This document shows positions 9,963-22,101 of a stretch of DNA of 64,000 bases, in pieces (position 1 is the first letter of the stretch; each line of letters opens with the position of its first letter). The DNA is from Acidobacteriota bacterium (GTDB lineage: Bacteria > Acidobacteriota > Terriglobia > Terriglobales > Acidobacteriaceae). A program made the position numbers and the translations under genes. The stretch lies in contig JAJZVX010000002.1 of NCBI GenBank assembly GCA_021846985.1, forward strand, positions 186,001-250,000, read 5' to 3'. The notes under the pieces are model-generated. The model worked only from the letters and a program-made list of their open reading frames with translations, ran no database searches and was not told the origin of the DNA.

Positions 9963-11177
9963 ATGTCCAAGCTCTCCATTCGCGACATCGATCTGGCCAA
10001 CAAAAGACTGTTTATTCGCGTCGATTTCAACGTGCCGCTGACGGAGGACGGCTCCACCATCACCGACGACACGCGCATTGTGGCCACTCTGCCCACGATC
10101 GTCTATGCGCTCCAGCACAAGGCCAAGGTCATTCTGGCCTCGCACCTGGGCCGGCCCAAGGGCAAGCCGAATCCGAAGTACTCGCTGCGGCCCGTGGCGA
10201 CCCGGCTGCGCGAGTTGCTGGACAAGAAGCTGGGCGAGAAAGTGAACGTGGCCTTTGCGCCCGACTGCATGGGCGAGGTGGCTTCGGAGATGGCGCGCCA
10301 GCTCGAGTCCGGCCAGGTGCTTCTGCTTGAGAATCTCCGCTATCACGCCGAGGAAGAGGCCAACGATCCGCAATTCTCCAAGGCGCTGGCCTCGCTGGCT
10401 GAAGTGTATGTGAACGACGCCTTCGGCTCCGCGCATCGCGCCCACGCCTCCACGGAAGGAATTACGCACTTCCTTAAGCCCGCCGTGGCCGGCATGCTCA
10501 TGGAGAAAGAAATTACCTACCTCGGCAAGGCGCTGGAGTCGCCGGAAAAGCCGTTTGTGGCCATCATCGGCGGGTCGAAGATCTCGGGCAAAATCGACGT
10601 GATCAATAGCCTGTTGGACAAGGTGAATACGCTGGTGATCGTGGGCGGCATGGCCTATACCTTCCAGCGCGCGCTGGGCCTGAAGACCGGCAAGAGCCTT
10701 GTCGAAGAGGACAAGATCGACGTGGCCAAAGAAGCGCTGGCCAAGGCGAAGACCAGGGGCGTGGACCTGCTGCTTCCGGTCGATAACATCCTGGCTGACA
10801 ACTTTGCGGCCGACGCCAAAACACAGCCATGGGACTGCAACAAGGACTTCCCCGGCGACTGGCAGGGACTGGACATCGGGCCCAAGTCCATTGCGGCCAT
10901 TGAGAAGGTGGTGGCCGCGGCCCGGACGATCGTGTGGAACGGTCCGGCGGGTGTCTTTGAGTTTCCGCGCTTTGCCGTGGGCACCAATGCCATTGCCAAG
11001 GCGGTGGCGGCCAACAAAAGCGCGACCTCCATCATCGGCGGAGGCGACAGCGTGAGCGCCATCAACCAGGCCGGCGTGGCCGACCAGATCACGCATATCT
11101 CCACCGGCGGCGGGGCCAGCCTGGAATTCCTCGAGGGCAAGAAGCTGCCCGGCGTCGAGGCGCTGACGGACAAGTAA
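9963..11177 (+). CDS. pgk: Phosphoglycerate kinase
   Basis: 404 residues, standard bacterial length. It transfers phosphate from 1,3-bisphosphoglycerate to ADP. Visible signatures are the N-terminal RVDFNVPL, ILASHLGRPKGK, the substrate-binding HRAHAS, the hinge region and the nucleotide site WNGPAGVFEFPRFAVGTNAIA, and the C-terminal GGGDSVSAINQAG with STGGGASLEFLEGKKLPGVEAL. AGAAAGG lies ten bases before the ATG. It is the last gene of the gap-ridA-pgk run; a strong intrinsic terminator follows at 11208. Confidence 0.97.
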   Translation: MSKLSIRDIDLANKRLFIRVDFNVPLTEDGSTITDDTRIVATLPTIVYALQHKAKVILASHLGRPKGKPNPKYSLRPVATRLRELLDKKLGEKVNVAFAPDCMGEVASEMARQLESGQVLLLENLRYHAEEEANDPQFSKALASLAEVYVNDAFGSAHRAHASTEGITHFLKPAVAGMLMEKEITYLGKALESPEKPFVAIIGGSKISGKIDVINSLLDKVNTLVIVGGMAYTFQRALGLKTGKSLVEEDKIDVAKEALAKAKTRGVDLLLPVDNILADNFAADAKTQPWDCNKDFPGDWQGLDIGPKSIAAIEKVVAAARTIVWNGPAGVFEFPRFAVGTNAIAKAVAANKSATSIIGGGDSVSAINQAGVADQITHISTGGGASLEFLEGKKLPGVEALTDK

Positions 11178-11207
11178 AGCACCCCCCGGTTGCTCGTGAC
11201 AGGAACA

Positions 11208-11246
11208 GACCGCACCCGGCAAATCCACGCTGGGTGCGGTCTTTTT
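11208..11246 (+). terminator. Intrinsic terminator after pgk
   Basis: A perfect 10-bp stem, GACCGCACCC (11208-11217) with GGGTGCGGTC (11232-11241), a 14-base loop and five T residues at 11242-11246. It lies 30 bases past the pgk stop codon. There is no matching T-run on the other strand, so it serves the forward transcript only. Confidence 0.88.
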
Positions 11247-11368
11247 GCGCTTGTGCCATGGCAGCGAGAGAGTTTGGGCTGGTGCATGGATTCTTCGATG
11301 CGGTCAGGCAGCCCCGACGCTCTTTCGAGGAGCATGCAGACTTCAAAATCGTTCCGGTAAAGGGGACG

Positions 11369-14527
<3,159 letters not shown>

Positions 14528-14529
14528 CT

Positions 14530-16098
14530 TTACATGCCGCCTTTGGCGTTGACGCTGAACTTCCGGGTGGCGATGACCTGGCCGTTCTGCTTCGCAGTGA
14601 TGGTCACCTGCCAGGTGCCGCCCATGGACAGAATCACGGTCCCCTGGTAGCGCCCGGGCTGGGATGCGGCGAGCTTGGCCGACGCGCTCATCTCGGCCAT
14701 GCCCATGGATGGCATGGCGGGCATGAAGTAGGTGATGTCGACTTCGGCTCCGGAGACAGCGGCGGAATTGGCGCCCGTGAGGTTGACGGTGATCCGGTTG
14801 ACGCCGGCGTGCGGAGGATCGGGAGTGGAACTGTAATCGATTTGCATCGCCGGATGCGAGGCGCCCGCGCCGTCCGCTGAGGCTTGCAGCGGCAGAGCGC
14901 CGCCGCCGGAAGCGGCTTGGAGTTGACTCTCGGAATCAATGAGGAAGTTGGCTGAAGTCACGATGGACTGGTGCTCGCTGAGGCCTTTCAGGATCACAAC
15001 CTGGTCGTTTACCTGCGGGCCCAGTTCCACGTCCTGGGGCTCGATCACGCCATTGCCCTTGCTGAGAAACACAACTTGGCGCAGGCCCGTGTGGAAGACC
15101 GCCGAGACGGGCGCCACCAGCCGGCGGCCGAGCGAAAACTTGAGGTCGATATTTGTGAACATGCCGGGCTTGAGGAGCAGGTCCGCATTCTCAACCGCAA
15201 GGCGAACATTGACGGTGCGCGTGGCCGGCTCAACCTGCGGAAGGATCTGCTCGATGCGGCCCTGAAATACCTTTTCTGGAAAAGTATCGACGGTGATTTG
15301 AGCCGTGTCGCCTACCTTCAAGAAGCCGACATCGGGCGGGAAGACCTGCGCATTGACCCACACGCGGGATAGATCGGCAATGGTGTACAGGCGTGTTCCC
15401 GGCTCGGCATAGAGATTGGGGTAGGCGACCCGCTCGGTGACGTAGCCGGAGGCGGGCGATTGGATCGTGAGATACTCGAGCACGCGGCCGGTGCGTGTGA
15501 GCGCTTCGATCTGATCGCTCGAGATATTCCACTGTTGCAGGCGGCGCTCCGCCGCGCCGGAAAGCGTGCGCGCTCCGGCGGCTACGCCACGAATGGTGCT
15601 GCTGCTCAGGGCGCGCTGGTTGTTGTTGGCGATCAGGTACTCCTGCTGCGTGGCGACCAGATCGGGGCTGTAAATGGTGAAGAGTGGATCGCCTTTGTGG
15701 ACATATTGATAGGGCGCATCAACAAAAACCTTGCGGATATAGCCGGGAAAACGCACCTGCGCGTAGGAAACGAGACGGTCGTCGATGGCCACAATGCCGG
15801 TGGCGCGCAGGTCGTTGCTGAGCTGCTTGTACTCGGCCCTTCCCACCGTGAGCCCCAGGGCTTGTATCTGTGCGGAGGAAAGCTGCATGGGCGCCAGCGG
15901 CGGGTCGGCCGGATGCAGCGGAACTGAACCTGCGCTGGCGGCGGATGCCGGAGGCCCAACGGCAATGGGCGCTGGCGGGCCGGCAGGCGTCGGGGCATGG
16001 CCAAACGGATGTTTCAGGAAGAAAAAGACCACGCCTGCCAGCAGTGCCGCCCATACCAGCGAGGTCATCAGTACAGACTTGCCGTTCGCGCTGCTCAC
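14530..16098 (-). CDS. cusB: CusB-type RND adaptor with C-terminal YtkA/FixH-like domain
   Basis: 522 residues, about 100 longer than a plain CusB. One N-terminal membrane anchor (about 8-28) is followed by a Pro/Ala linker, a barrel-sandwich and hairpin region (VRFPGYIRKVFVDAPYQYVHKGDPLFTIYSPDL is the diagnostic lipoyl half) and ESQLQAA at about 395, where ordinary adaptors end. A further 100 residues (about 415-517: NRITVNLTGANSAAVSGAEV, YFMPAMPSMGMAEMSA, GGTWQVTITAKQNGQ) match the YtkA-like/FixH beta-sandwich with its MPxMPSMGM metal-binding-like Met cluster. The GTG start at 16098 overlaps the outer-membrane gene's stop by four bases (GTGA). The extra domain may pass metal to the pump as CusF does; that is inference. 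Confidence 0.9.
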   Translation of the reverse strand: MSSANGKSVLMTSLVWAALLAGVVFFFLKHPFGHAPTPAGPPAPIAVGPPASAASAGSVPLHPADPPLAPMQLSSAQIQALGLTVGRAEYKQLSNDLRATGIVAIDDRLVSYAQVRFPGYIRKVFVDAPYQYVHKGDPLFTIYSPDLVATQQEYLIANNNQRALSSSTIRGVAAGARTLSGAAERRLQQWNISSDQIEALTRTGRVLEYLTIQSPASGYVTERVAYPNLYAEPGTRLYTIADLSRVWVNAQVFPPDVGFLKVGDTAQITVDTFPEKVFQGRIEQILPQVEPATRTVNVRLAVENADLLLKPGMFTNIDLKFSLGRRLVAPVSAVFHTGLRQVVFLSKGNGVIEPQDVELGPQVNDQVVILKGLSEHQSIVTSANFLIDSESQLQAASGGGALPLQASADGAGASHPAMQIDYSSTPDPPHAGVNRITVNLTGANSAAVSGAEVDITYFMPAMPSMGMAEMSASAKLAASQPGRYQGTVILSMGGTWQVTITAKQNGQVIATRKFSVNAKGGM

Positions 16099-17351
16099 CG
16101 AAGCTTCTCTCCCGTCAGTGTTTCAATCCGCACCAGGGCCGACTCATGATCGAAGAGCGCCTGCTGATAGTCGTTCTCCAGCGAAAGAACCGCGACCAAC
16201 GCGTTGAGAACAGGCGCCAGATCCTCCTTGTTCGCCTGAAAAGCCGACTCTTCAGAATGGAAGACGGCTTCAGCCTGTGGCAGCAATCCTTCCGTATATA
16301 CACGAAGAAGTTCTGTAGTCTCCGTTGCCGCAACGTAATCGATCTGCAACGCAGCCTGGGTCTGCTGCACCTCGGCATCCAGTTGGTCCCGCGCGCGTGT
16401 TGCTTGCACCTGGGCCTGCGCAACCTCTGCCGCCACGCGTCCCCGGTCGGGAAGCTGGATGTTGAGCGAGGCTACGTAACGATTGCGGTAATCGTCTCCT
16501 GTGAGATCGAAGCGATACCCAAGGTTGAAGTCAGGCTTGTTGTCGCGCCGCGCAGACGCGAGTTGTGCATCCTGCTGCGAGATGGCGGCCGCATCTTTCA
16601 GAAGTGATGGATTTCGATCGCGCAATCGGGCTTGCAGATCGTCGATGTCGCGGTTGAACGGAGTCTCTTTCAGCGGCTCGGGATAGATGTCGGCAGAGTC
16701 CTGCCTGCGGTGCAGCAGTTCCTTCAGTCGCGCCTGTGTCTGGCCCAGTGTCTGGCTGTGCATCGTGGCCTGGCGCCTGATATCGGTGCGCTCCAACTGC
16801 GCTTTGAGGATGGCTGCCTGACTGCCCTGGCCGAGGCTGTAGCGGGCAGTGGCATCCTGGATCAGGGACTGCAGCACGGAATCGGTGCGGTCCAGATAGG
16901 CAATGGCGCCGGTGGAGTAGGCTAGCTGAAGATAATACAGCTTCACCTGTTCCTCGACCGTGGAGCGCACCACATCGATGTTGGCCTTTTGTGTGGTAAC
17001 CCCGCGCCGGGCTGCTTCTCCCCTTAATTTGAGCTTGTTCTTGTAAGGAATGTCCTGCGTGGCGCCGAAGCCGACATAGGCGAATTCGCTGTTGCTGATG
17101 CCCGCCAGAGGCCTGGGACTGCCAACGCTGGAGGACTCGAAAGAAAGCTGCGGACCCGGACGCCTGGTGACCTGCTGCATGACGTGCGTGGAGGCCTTCC
17201 AGTCGTCGCTGGCCACCACCACGTCTCCGTTATTGGCGTCGGCCTCAGCCAGCAGAACGGAAAGCGGCGTGGCAAGAGCCACTGCATGTTGTGCGGCAGC
17301 CTGCGCGCACGGCGCCAAAACAAGGACGCACAGACCAAGCTTGAGCTTCAC
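16095..17351 (-). CDS. cusC: TolC-family outer-membrane efflux protein
   Basis: 418 residues from a GTG at 17351, chosen because AGGAGA sits seven bases upstream and a signal peptide follows (KLKLGLCVLVLAPCAQAAAQ). The open frame extends upstream to 17456, but that extension contains the promoter. The protein has the two long alpha-helical repeats of TolC-type channels (EQVKLYYLQLAYSTGAIAYLDR with ARYSLGQGSQAAILKAQLE; then VAAEVAQAQVQATRARDQLDAEVQQTQAALQ). It is the first gene of a cusCBA-type operon whose other members overlap or abut it. It forms the outer-membrane duct of the pump. Confidence 0.9.
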   Translation of the reverse strand: MKLKLGLCVLVLAPCAQAAAQHAVALATPLSVLLAEADANNGDVVVASDDWKASTHVMQQVTRRPGPQLSFESSSVGSPRPLAGISNSEFAYVGFGATQDIPYKNKLKLRGEAARRGVTTQKANIDVVRSTVEEQVKLYYLQLAYSTGAIAYLDRTDSVLQSLIQDATARYSLGQGSQAAILKAQLERTDIRRQATMHSQTLGQTQARLKELLHRRQDSADIYPEPLKETPFNRDIDDLQARLRDRNPSLLKDAAAISQQDAQLASARRDNKPDFNLGYRFDLTGDDYRNRYVASLNIQLPDRGRVAAEVAQAQVQATRARDQLDAEVQQTQAALQIDYVAATETTELLRVYTEGLLPQAEAVFHSEESAFQANKEDLAPVLNALVAVLSLENDYQQALFDHESALVRIETLTGEKLR

Positions 17352-17387
17352 CGGCAGGTCTCCTGCTGTATTTCCTGGCAGGCCCCG

Positions 17388-17396
17388 ATTATAGCA
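17388..17396 (-). promoter_or_regulatory. Extended -10 promoter of the metal efflux operon
   Basis: On the reverse strand the sequence reads TGCTATAAT, a perfect -10 hexamer (17393-17388) preceded by the TGn extension. No convincing -35 is seen at 17 bp, which is normal for extended -10 promoters. Transcription would begin near 17381, giving a 30-base leader that carries AGGAGA before the GTG at 17351. Confidence 0.7.
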
Positions 17397-17503
17397 AAAT
17401 GTCACACGTGCCAGCTCCTGTGCGGAGGCGATGGCGGGCGAGAACAAATGCGACACCGGGTTTTTTTACTGGCTCCGGTGTTTTGGAATACACTCACGGG
17501 GTG

Positions 17504-17523
17504 CGGACAAACTGTGTTGTCCG
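17504..17523. repeat. 7-bp hairpin directly before the ribosome site of the FG-GAP gene
   Basis: CGGACAA (17504-17510) and TTGTCCG (17517-17523) are perfect complements with a six-base loop, ending two bases before the GGAG ribosome site (17525-17528). It could restrain translation or be an operator; no other evidence. Confidence 0.45.
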
Positions 17524-17534
17524 TGGAGACAAAC

Positions 17535-20138
17535 ATGCAGCACCACAAGGCCGCTCGGCGCCTATCTTTTCTTGCGGCGATTCTCTTCGCGCTTTTCCTC
17601 TTTCCGCATCTGGGATCGAGAATGCACGCCCAGCAGGCGGAGGCCTCCCAGCCCATGGATGTGGGCATCATCGTGACTGCCTCTCAGGCCGAGGCGGAAG
17701 ACGTTCTGAAGCAGCTCAAAGCAGGCTGGGACTTCAGCGTGCTGGCAAAGGAAAGATCCATTGACTCCTCCGCGGCCGATGGCGGATACATGGGCAAGTA
17801 CAGCCCCGACCAACTGAACTCCACGTTGAGGAATGCCCTCACCGGATTGGCCCAAGGACAGATCAGCGGAATCGTTCCCATGTCTTCGGGGTTTGCTATC
17901 CTCAAGAACCTCGCGGTGGTGCCAGCCACCAAGGATCTGAGCCTGGACCGCATCGTTGCGATGACCGCGGATGGAGAAATCCGCCAGGGGCCTCAGATGT
18001 GCGGATTCACCGAGGCCTATTCGACATTTCTCAAGTATCCCAAGCCCGAGGGGTGGAACCATAGCCTGAAGCAGAGCTGCGATTTGCGCAACGAGTCATG
18101 GGATTACGCCGTGAACCGGCTGACAAAACTATTGGCCGAAATCGAAGCGAATCCGAACAACACTTATGGTCCTACGGAAATCATGAAGCTGCATGCCTAC
18201 CGGGGCCAGCTCTACGCCTCCGCCGGCAAGATGGAAAAAACCATCGAGGATATGAAAGCCGCTTATCAGATCGCGCTCAAGGACGCCCCGGACTGGGCGC
18301 CCCAGTACGAAGAGCAGATCGGCGGTGCGTATCTCCACCTTTCCGAAATGGAAAACGGCGGCTATACCAAATCAAGCGACTATGGGATATTTCCGCCGCT
18401 GCATCCCAAAGAGAGTTTTAAGAAGACAGAAGAGTCAAAGCTCGCTATCGAGTACTTTACAAAATATCTGAAACAGTTCCCGAACGATCTGGAAGTGAAG
18501 TGGGATCTGTGCCTGGCCTATATGACCCTGGGCGAGTACCCCGACGGCGTCCCCAAGGAATATTTGATTCCAGAGAAAGGGTTTGAGTCCAGCGAGGATA
18601 TCGGCCGGTTTGTCGATGTGGCGCCGGCCGCGGGCCTCAACATCGTGCGCGAAGCCGGCGGCGTCATTGTGGACGACTTCGACAACGATGGGCTGCTGGA
18701 CGTGATGCTTACCAGCATGGGATCCTGCGATCACATGAGGTTCTTCCATAACAACGGAGACGGAACCTTCACTGACCGCACGATTCAGGCCGGCCTCGGC
18801 GATCAGGTGGGCGCGCTGAATATGACGCAGGCCGACTATAACAACGATGGGTGCATGGATATCCTGGTTCTGCGCGGGGGGTGGGAGTATCCGCAGCGCC
18901 GCTCCCTGCTGCGTAACAACTGCGATGGAACCTTTACCGATGTGACCGAGGAGAGCGGCCTTGGAGATATTGTCACCGGCTCGAACTCTGCCAAATGGGC
19001 CGATATCGACAATGACGGCTATCTCGATCTATTTATCGCCAATGAGAATCTGCCGAATCAGCTATTTCACAACAAAGGCGATGGAACCTTCGAAGATATC
19101 TCTCATTCGGCCGGCATCGACCGCAGTTCGTTTGCCAAGGGCGTAACCGCCGCTGACTATGACCACGACGGCTACGTGGATTTCTATGTGTCAAACTTCG
19201 ACGGCACAAACTCCCTCTATCACAATAACGGCAACCTTACCTTTACGGATGTGGCGCGGCAGGCCGGCGTGCAGGCGCCGCTGATCAGCTTTTCAACATG
19301 GTTTTGGGATTATGACAACGACGGATGGCCCGATCTCTTTGTGGCCAGTTATTACATGTCGATGTCGGAAACCCTGAAGACGTATCTAGGCCTTCCGCAT
19401 AATGCGGAAACACTTAAACTCTACCGCAACAAGCACGACGGTACATTTGAAGACGTGACCGCCAAGGTGGGGTTGGATAAAGTGTTCATGCCGATGGGCG
19501 CCAACTTTGGCGACATAGACAACGACGGCTGGCTCGACATGTACCTGGGGATGGGCAATCCGTCGTATACGGCCATGTTTCCGCACACCCTGTTGCACAA
19601 TGACGAGGGAAAACACTTCACTGACATCACGGCTTCATCCGGCACCGGAGACATTCATAAAGGACATGGCATCTCCTTTGCAGACATTGAGCGGCGCGGC
19701 GTCGAAGACATTCTGGCTAACTACGGAGGGGCGATTCCCGGCGACGCCCATTACATCCGGCTGTTTCGGAATCCCGGGAACAAGAATGACTGGATTAACA
19801 TCCATTTGGTGGGCGTGAAGAGCAATCGTTCGGCAATTGGAGCGGAGGTGAAGCTGACCGTTTCCGACGACGGCCAGCCCACACGCTACATCTACCGTAC
19901 GGAAGGAGAGACCAGTTCTTTCGGAGCCAACCCACTGGAGTTGCAGATCGGACTGGGACATAACGCGCGGCTGGAGGCGATCGATGTGTACTGGCCGGCA
20001 ACCAAGTCGCGCCAGCACTTCACCGGCGTAGAGAAGAACCAGTACATCGAGATCAAGGAATTCTCGACGGAAGTGAAGAAGCTGGTTCGGCACCCGTTCA
20101 CGATTGGTGGAGCGGCCCACCAGAGCGCGAGCAAGTAA
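17535..20138 (+). CDS. Secreted PpiC-like/TPR/FG-GAP/ASPIC-UnbV protein (CRTAC1 family)
   Basis: 867 residues from the ATG at 17535, chosen because GGAG lies six bases upstream and a signal peptide follows (RRLSFLAAILFALFLFPHLG ending MHAQ). Residues about 42-128 read like a parvulin peptidyl-prolyl isomerase domain (VTASQAEAEDVLKQLKAGWD, ADGGYMGKYSPDQL, GQISGIVPMSSGFAI). Residues about 165-315 are helical, TPR-like. From about 345 to 700 there are at least six FG-GAP/VCBS blades with Asp-rich calcium-site loops such as DFDNDGLLDVML, DIDNDGYLDLFI and DYDHDGYVDFYV. An ASPIC/UnbV domain follows (NWINIHLVGVKSNRSAIGAEVK, ending RLEAIDVYWPATKSRQHF). Acidobacteria encode many such proteins of unknown role. 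A possible promoter (TTTACT N18 TACACT) lies just upstream. Confidence 0.87.
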   Translation: MQHHKAARRLSFLAAILFALFLFPHLGSRMHAQQAEASQPMDVGIIVTASQAEAEDVLKQLKAGWDFSVLAKERSIDSSAADGGYMGKYSPDQLNSTLRNALTGLAQGQISGIVPMSSGFAILKNLAVVPATKDLSLDRIVAMTADGEIRQGPQMCGFTEAYSTFLKYPKPEGWNHSLKQSCDLRNESWDYAVNRLTKLLAEIEANPNNTYGPTEIMKLHAYRGQLYASAGKMEKTIEDMKAAYQIALKDAPDWAPQYEEQIGGAYLHLSEMENGGYTKSSDYGIFPPLHPKESFKKTEESKLAIEYFTKYLKQFPNDLEVKWDLCLAYMTLGEYPDGVPKEYLIPEKGFESSEDIGRFVDVAPAAGLNIVREAGGVIVDDFDNDGLLDVMLTSMGSCDHMRFFHNNGDGTFTDRTIQAGLGDQVGALNMTQADYNNDGCMDILVLRGGWEYPQRRSLLRNNCDGTFTDVTEESGLGDIVTGSNSAKWADIDNDGYLDLFIANENLPNQLFHNKGDGTFEDISHSAGIDRSSFAKGVTAADYDHDGYVDFYVSNFDGTNSLYHNNGNLTFTDVARQAGVQAPLISFSTWFWDYDNDGWPDLFVASYYMSMSETLKTYLGLPHNAETLKLYRNKHDGTFEDVTAKVGLDKVFMPMGANFGDIDNDGWLDMYLGMGNPSYTAMFPHTLLHNDEGKHFTDITASSGTGDIHKGHGISFADIERRGVEDILANYGGAIPGDAHYIRLFRNPGNKNDWINIHLVGVKSNRSAIGAEVKLTVSDDGQPTRYIYRTEGETSSFGANPLELQIGLGHNARLEAIDVYWPATKSRQHFTGVEKNQYIEIKEFSTEVKKLVRHPFTIGGAAHQSASK

Positions 20139-20171
20139 AACCAAGTCCGGGGCAGCTTCCTGTCGAGCGGT

Positions 20172-21620
20172 TCAGCCCGCCGCCGCGGCCATGGACTCGG
20201 TTTCCGGTGCCGCGCGGTGGCGGCTTTGCTGCGTGTCAAGCCCAGCTTGCGCGAGGATGTCGCCGAGAAGAGGAAGCCGCGCGGGATGGAACATGATGTG
20301 GACGCCGGCCAGCCCTTCCATGGCGCGCATGCGGCGCAAAATGTCGACCGTGATGGCAATGCCCGTGTCGAGAGGCTTGGACGAGCTTTCCAGTTGTGCC
20401 AAGATGGCTTGCGGAATGCGCATGCCGGGGACATTGTTGGCGATGAAGCCGGCTGTCTTTGTGGAGGCGAGAAGGCCAACGCCGGCGAGGATATGACAGC
20501 GCCGATGCAGGCCCTGGCGGCGCACCTCTTGCATGAACAGTTCGAAGGCCGGCAGATCGTAGACGAGCTGAGTCATGATGAACTGCGCGCCCGCGTCAAT
20601 TTTCTTCTTGAGGCGCTGAACCCTGACGCCCACCGGCGGAGCAAAGGGATTCTCGACGCCGCCGATGTAATAGGATGGCGGCGAAGTGAGAGCGCGGCCG
20701 GACATGAAGGTTCCGGCATCGCGCAGAGTGCGCGCCGTGGCCAGCAACGAGACCGAGTCGAGGTCGAAGACCGGCCTGGCGCCCGGATGGTCGCCGTTGG
20801 CCACGCCGTCGCCGGTGAGGCAGAGGATGTTCTCAATGCCGAGCGCGGTGACGGCGAGCAGATCGTTCTGCAGGGCGATACGGTTGCGGTCGCGGCAGGT
20901 CATCTGCATCACGGCCGAATAGCCCTCGCGCGCCATGATGGCGCAGGCGGCCATGCTGGAGAGCGCGGTGTTGGCACTGGCCGCATCGGTGGCGTTGATG
21001 GCGGTAACCCAGGGAGCTAACTGCGCGGCCTGTTTCAAGACCGCATCGCCGTTGGCCGCGGTTCCGGGCGCAACTTCGCCGGTGAGAACAAATTCACCGG
21101 CTTCCAGCGCCTTCTGGAGACGCCCGGCGGGAGTCTCGCGCTTCTCGGGCAGCGGTTTTACTGTCGGCATGCCTTCCAGGGCTTCGGCAATCCAAGTGGA
21201 ACGCCCTTCGAAGTTGAACTCGCGGGGCGGCAGCCGCTCCGGCAGCAGTCCGCCATTATGCGCCACGATGTCGCGCCAGGCGCAAACCATGGTGGGATCG
21301 AGTTCGCATGTGCCGTCCTGGCGCACACCCCCGCAAGGGCCGTTGCGAATCTGTTTCTTGCAGCGTGTCGGACAGCGCAGCGCGGTCGCGTTCAGCATGC
21401 AGTTGCCGCACATCTGGCAGTCGAAGAGAACGCCCTTAACCTGGCGCTCCATCCATGCCATCGGTTTTTCAAGGCGCTTTCTTCCCACGATCTTGATGAC
21501 CGGACGAAGCATGGCCAGACCGGCGTGTACGGCCTGAATGACGAGGCGTGTGGAGACGCTCATGCCGGTGACCGGCGCCCTGTAGCTGTCCTTCTGTGGT
21601 TGCTGCAAATCGGTGGCCAT
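20172..21620 (-). CDS. MetV-MetF fusion: methylenetetrahydrofolate reductase with N-terminal cysteine-rich domain
   Basis: 482 residues from the ATG at 21620, which has GGAGAGG directly upstream. Residues about 60-125 form the MTHFR_C/MetV domain with eight cysteines at about 68, 71, 74, 83, 87, 96, 105 and 113 (CQMCGNCMLNATALRCPTRC, then NGPCGG), the pattern found in MetV of acetogens and proposed to bind metal or an Fe-S cluster. Residues about 150-465 are a MetF TIM barrel (GEFVLTGEVAPG, NATDAASANTALS, MQMTCRDRNRIALQ, ILCLTGDG, QLVYDLPAFELF). The enzyme reduces methylene-THF to methyl-THF. In acetogens metV and metF are usually separate genes; here they are fused with MetV first. It faces the methyltransferase gene divergently. 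Confidence 0.9.
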   Translation of the reverse strand: MATDLQQPQKDSYRAPVTGMSVSTRLVIQAVHAGLAMLRPVIKIVGRKRLEKPMAWMERQVKGVLFDCQMCGNCMLNATALRCPTRCKKQIRNGPCGGVRQDGTCELDPTMVCAWRDIVAHNGGLLPERLPPREFNFEGRSTWIAEALEGMPTVKPLPEKRETPAGRLQKALEAGEFVLTGEVAPGTAANGDAVLKQAAQLAPWVTAINATDAASANTALSSMAACAIMAREGYSAVMQMTCRDRNRIALQNDLLAVTALGIENILCLTGDGVANGDHPGARPVFDLDSVSLLATARTLRDAGTFMSGRALTSPPSYYIGGVENPFAPPVGVRVQRLKKKIDAGAQFIMTQLVYDLPAFELFMQEVRRQGLHRRCHILAGVGLLASTKTAGFIANNVPGMRIPQAILAQLESSSKPLDTGIAITVDILRRMRAMEGLAGVHIMFHPARLPLLGDILAQAGLDTQQSRHRAAPETESMAAAAG

Positions 21621-21730
21621 GTCCCTCTCCACATTCATTTCACGGCTGCAGCCCCGCGCTTGTCAGCGATGGCCAATCAGGAACCGTGTCAAAAAAAGCA
21701 AGCTCTCTATCTTTGCCCAAACGGGATACT

Positions 21731-21742
21731 GTAAACCTTTAC
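21731..21742. promoter_or_regulatory. Candidate operator palindrome upstream of metVF
   Basis: GTAAA CC TTTAC is a perfect palindrome around a two-base centre, in the size range of LacI/CcpA-type sites. It overlaps a reverse-strand -35-like TTTACA, about 110 bases upstream of the metVF start. Confidence 0.35.
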
Positions 21743-22010
21743 GCGGCCAGCATATCACAAATAAAGATAGATGAAGTAGCGCGTACTGCTCTTGAGGCCT
21801 GAACCTTCGGAGTGTTCCTCTGCCACTTATGCGGGAAAAGTGCCCGAACGTCACGAGGAATGATCAGGGCGGTATAGGTTTGATTTGCAAGCGTATCTTC
21901 GCGATAGATTGACGTGGTTTCATCCGCTCGGCAGTATTCTTTCCGGATCAAAGCGGCCGTGACATTGGCCCCGGGGCGTGGCGGTCTTCCCCTTCAATCT
22001 CTCGCGCCAT

Positions 22011-22016
22011 TATAAT
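22011..22016 (+). promoter_or_regulatory. -10 element for the methyltransferase gene
   Basis: A perfect TATAAT lies 85 bases before the ATG at 22102, with no good -35 at 17-18 bp. It would give a leader of about 79 bases. Confidence 0.5.
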
Positions 22017-22101
22017 GACGACGCAACGATCTTGCGCTCTTCGGGGGCAAGCACTACAACTCCCGCTGCAAGGGCAGGGGAGACGAAAGGCCGGTCGCAT
22101 C

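Larger units (their letters stand above)
21621..22101. other. Intergenic region between metVF and the methyltransferase
   Basis: 481 bases, richer in A and T than the flanks, separating divergent genes. It should hold both promoters: TATAAT at 22011-22016 for the forward gene, and a reverse-strand TTTACA overlapping the palindrome at 21731-21742. Several short open frames exist, but none has a convincing ribosome site or a recognisable product. Confidence 0.6.

Noticed and set aside
17340-17375. AGCAGGAGACCTGCC resembling the conserved box near the 3' end of cobalamin riboswitches, before cusC
   Set aside because: The rest of the riboswitch core is missing and the promoter lies only 30 bases upstream of the start codon, so there is no room for it.
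17375-17420. TGGCAC ... TTGC resembling a sigma54 promoter upstream of cusC
   Set aside because: The GG and GC pairs are 15 bases apart instead of 10; the extended -10 TGCTATAAT fits better.
21739-21951. A 70-codon reverse frame in the metVF upstream region
   Set aside because: No good ribosome site and no recognised product; it lies in a region that must contain promoters.
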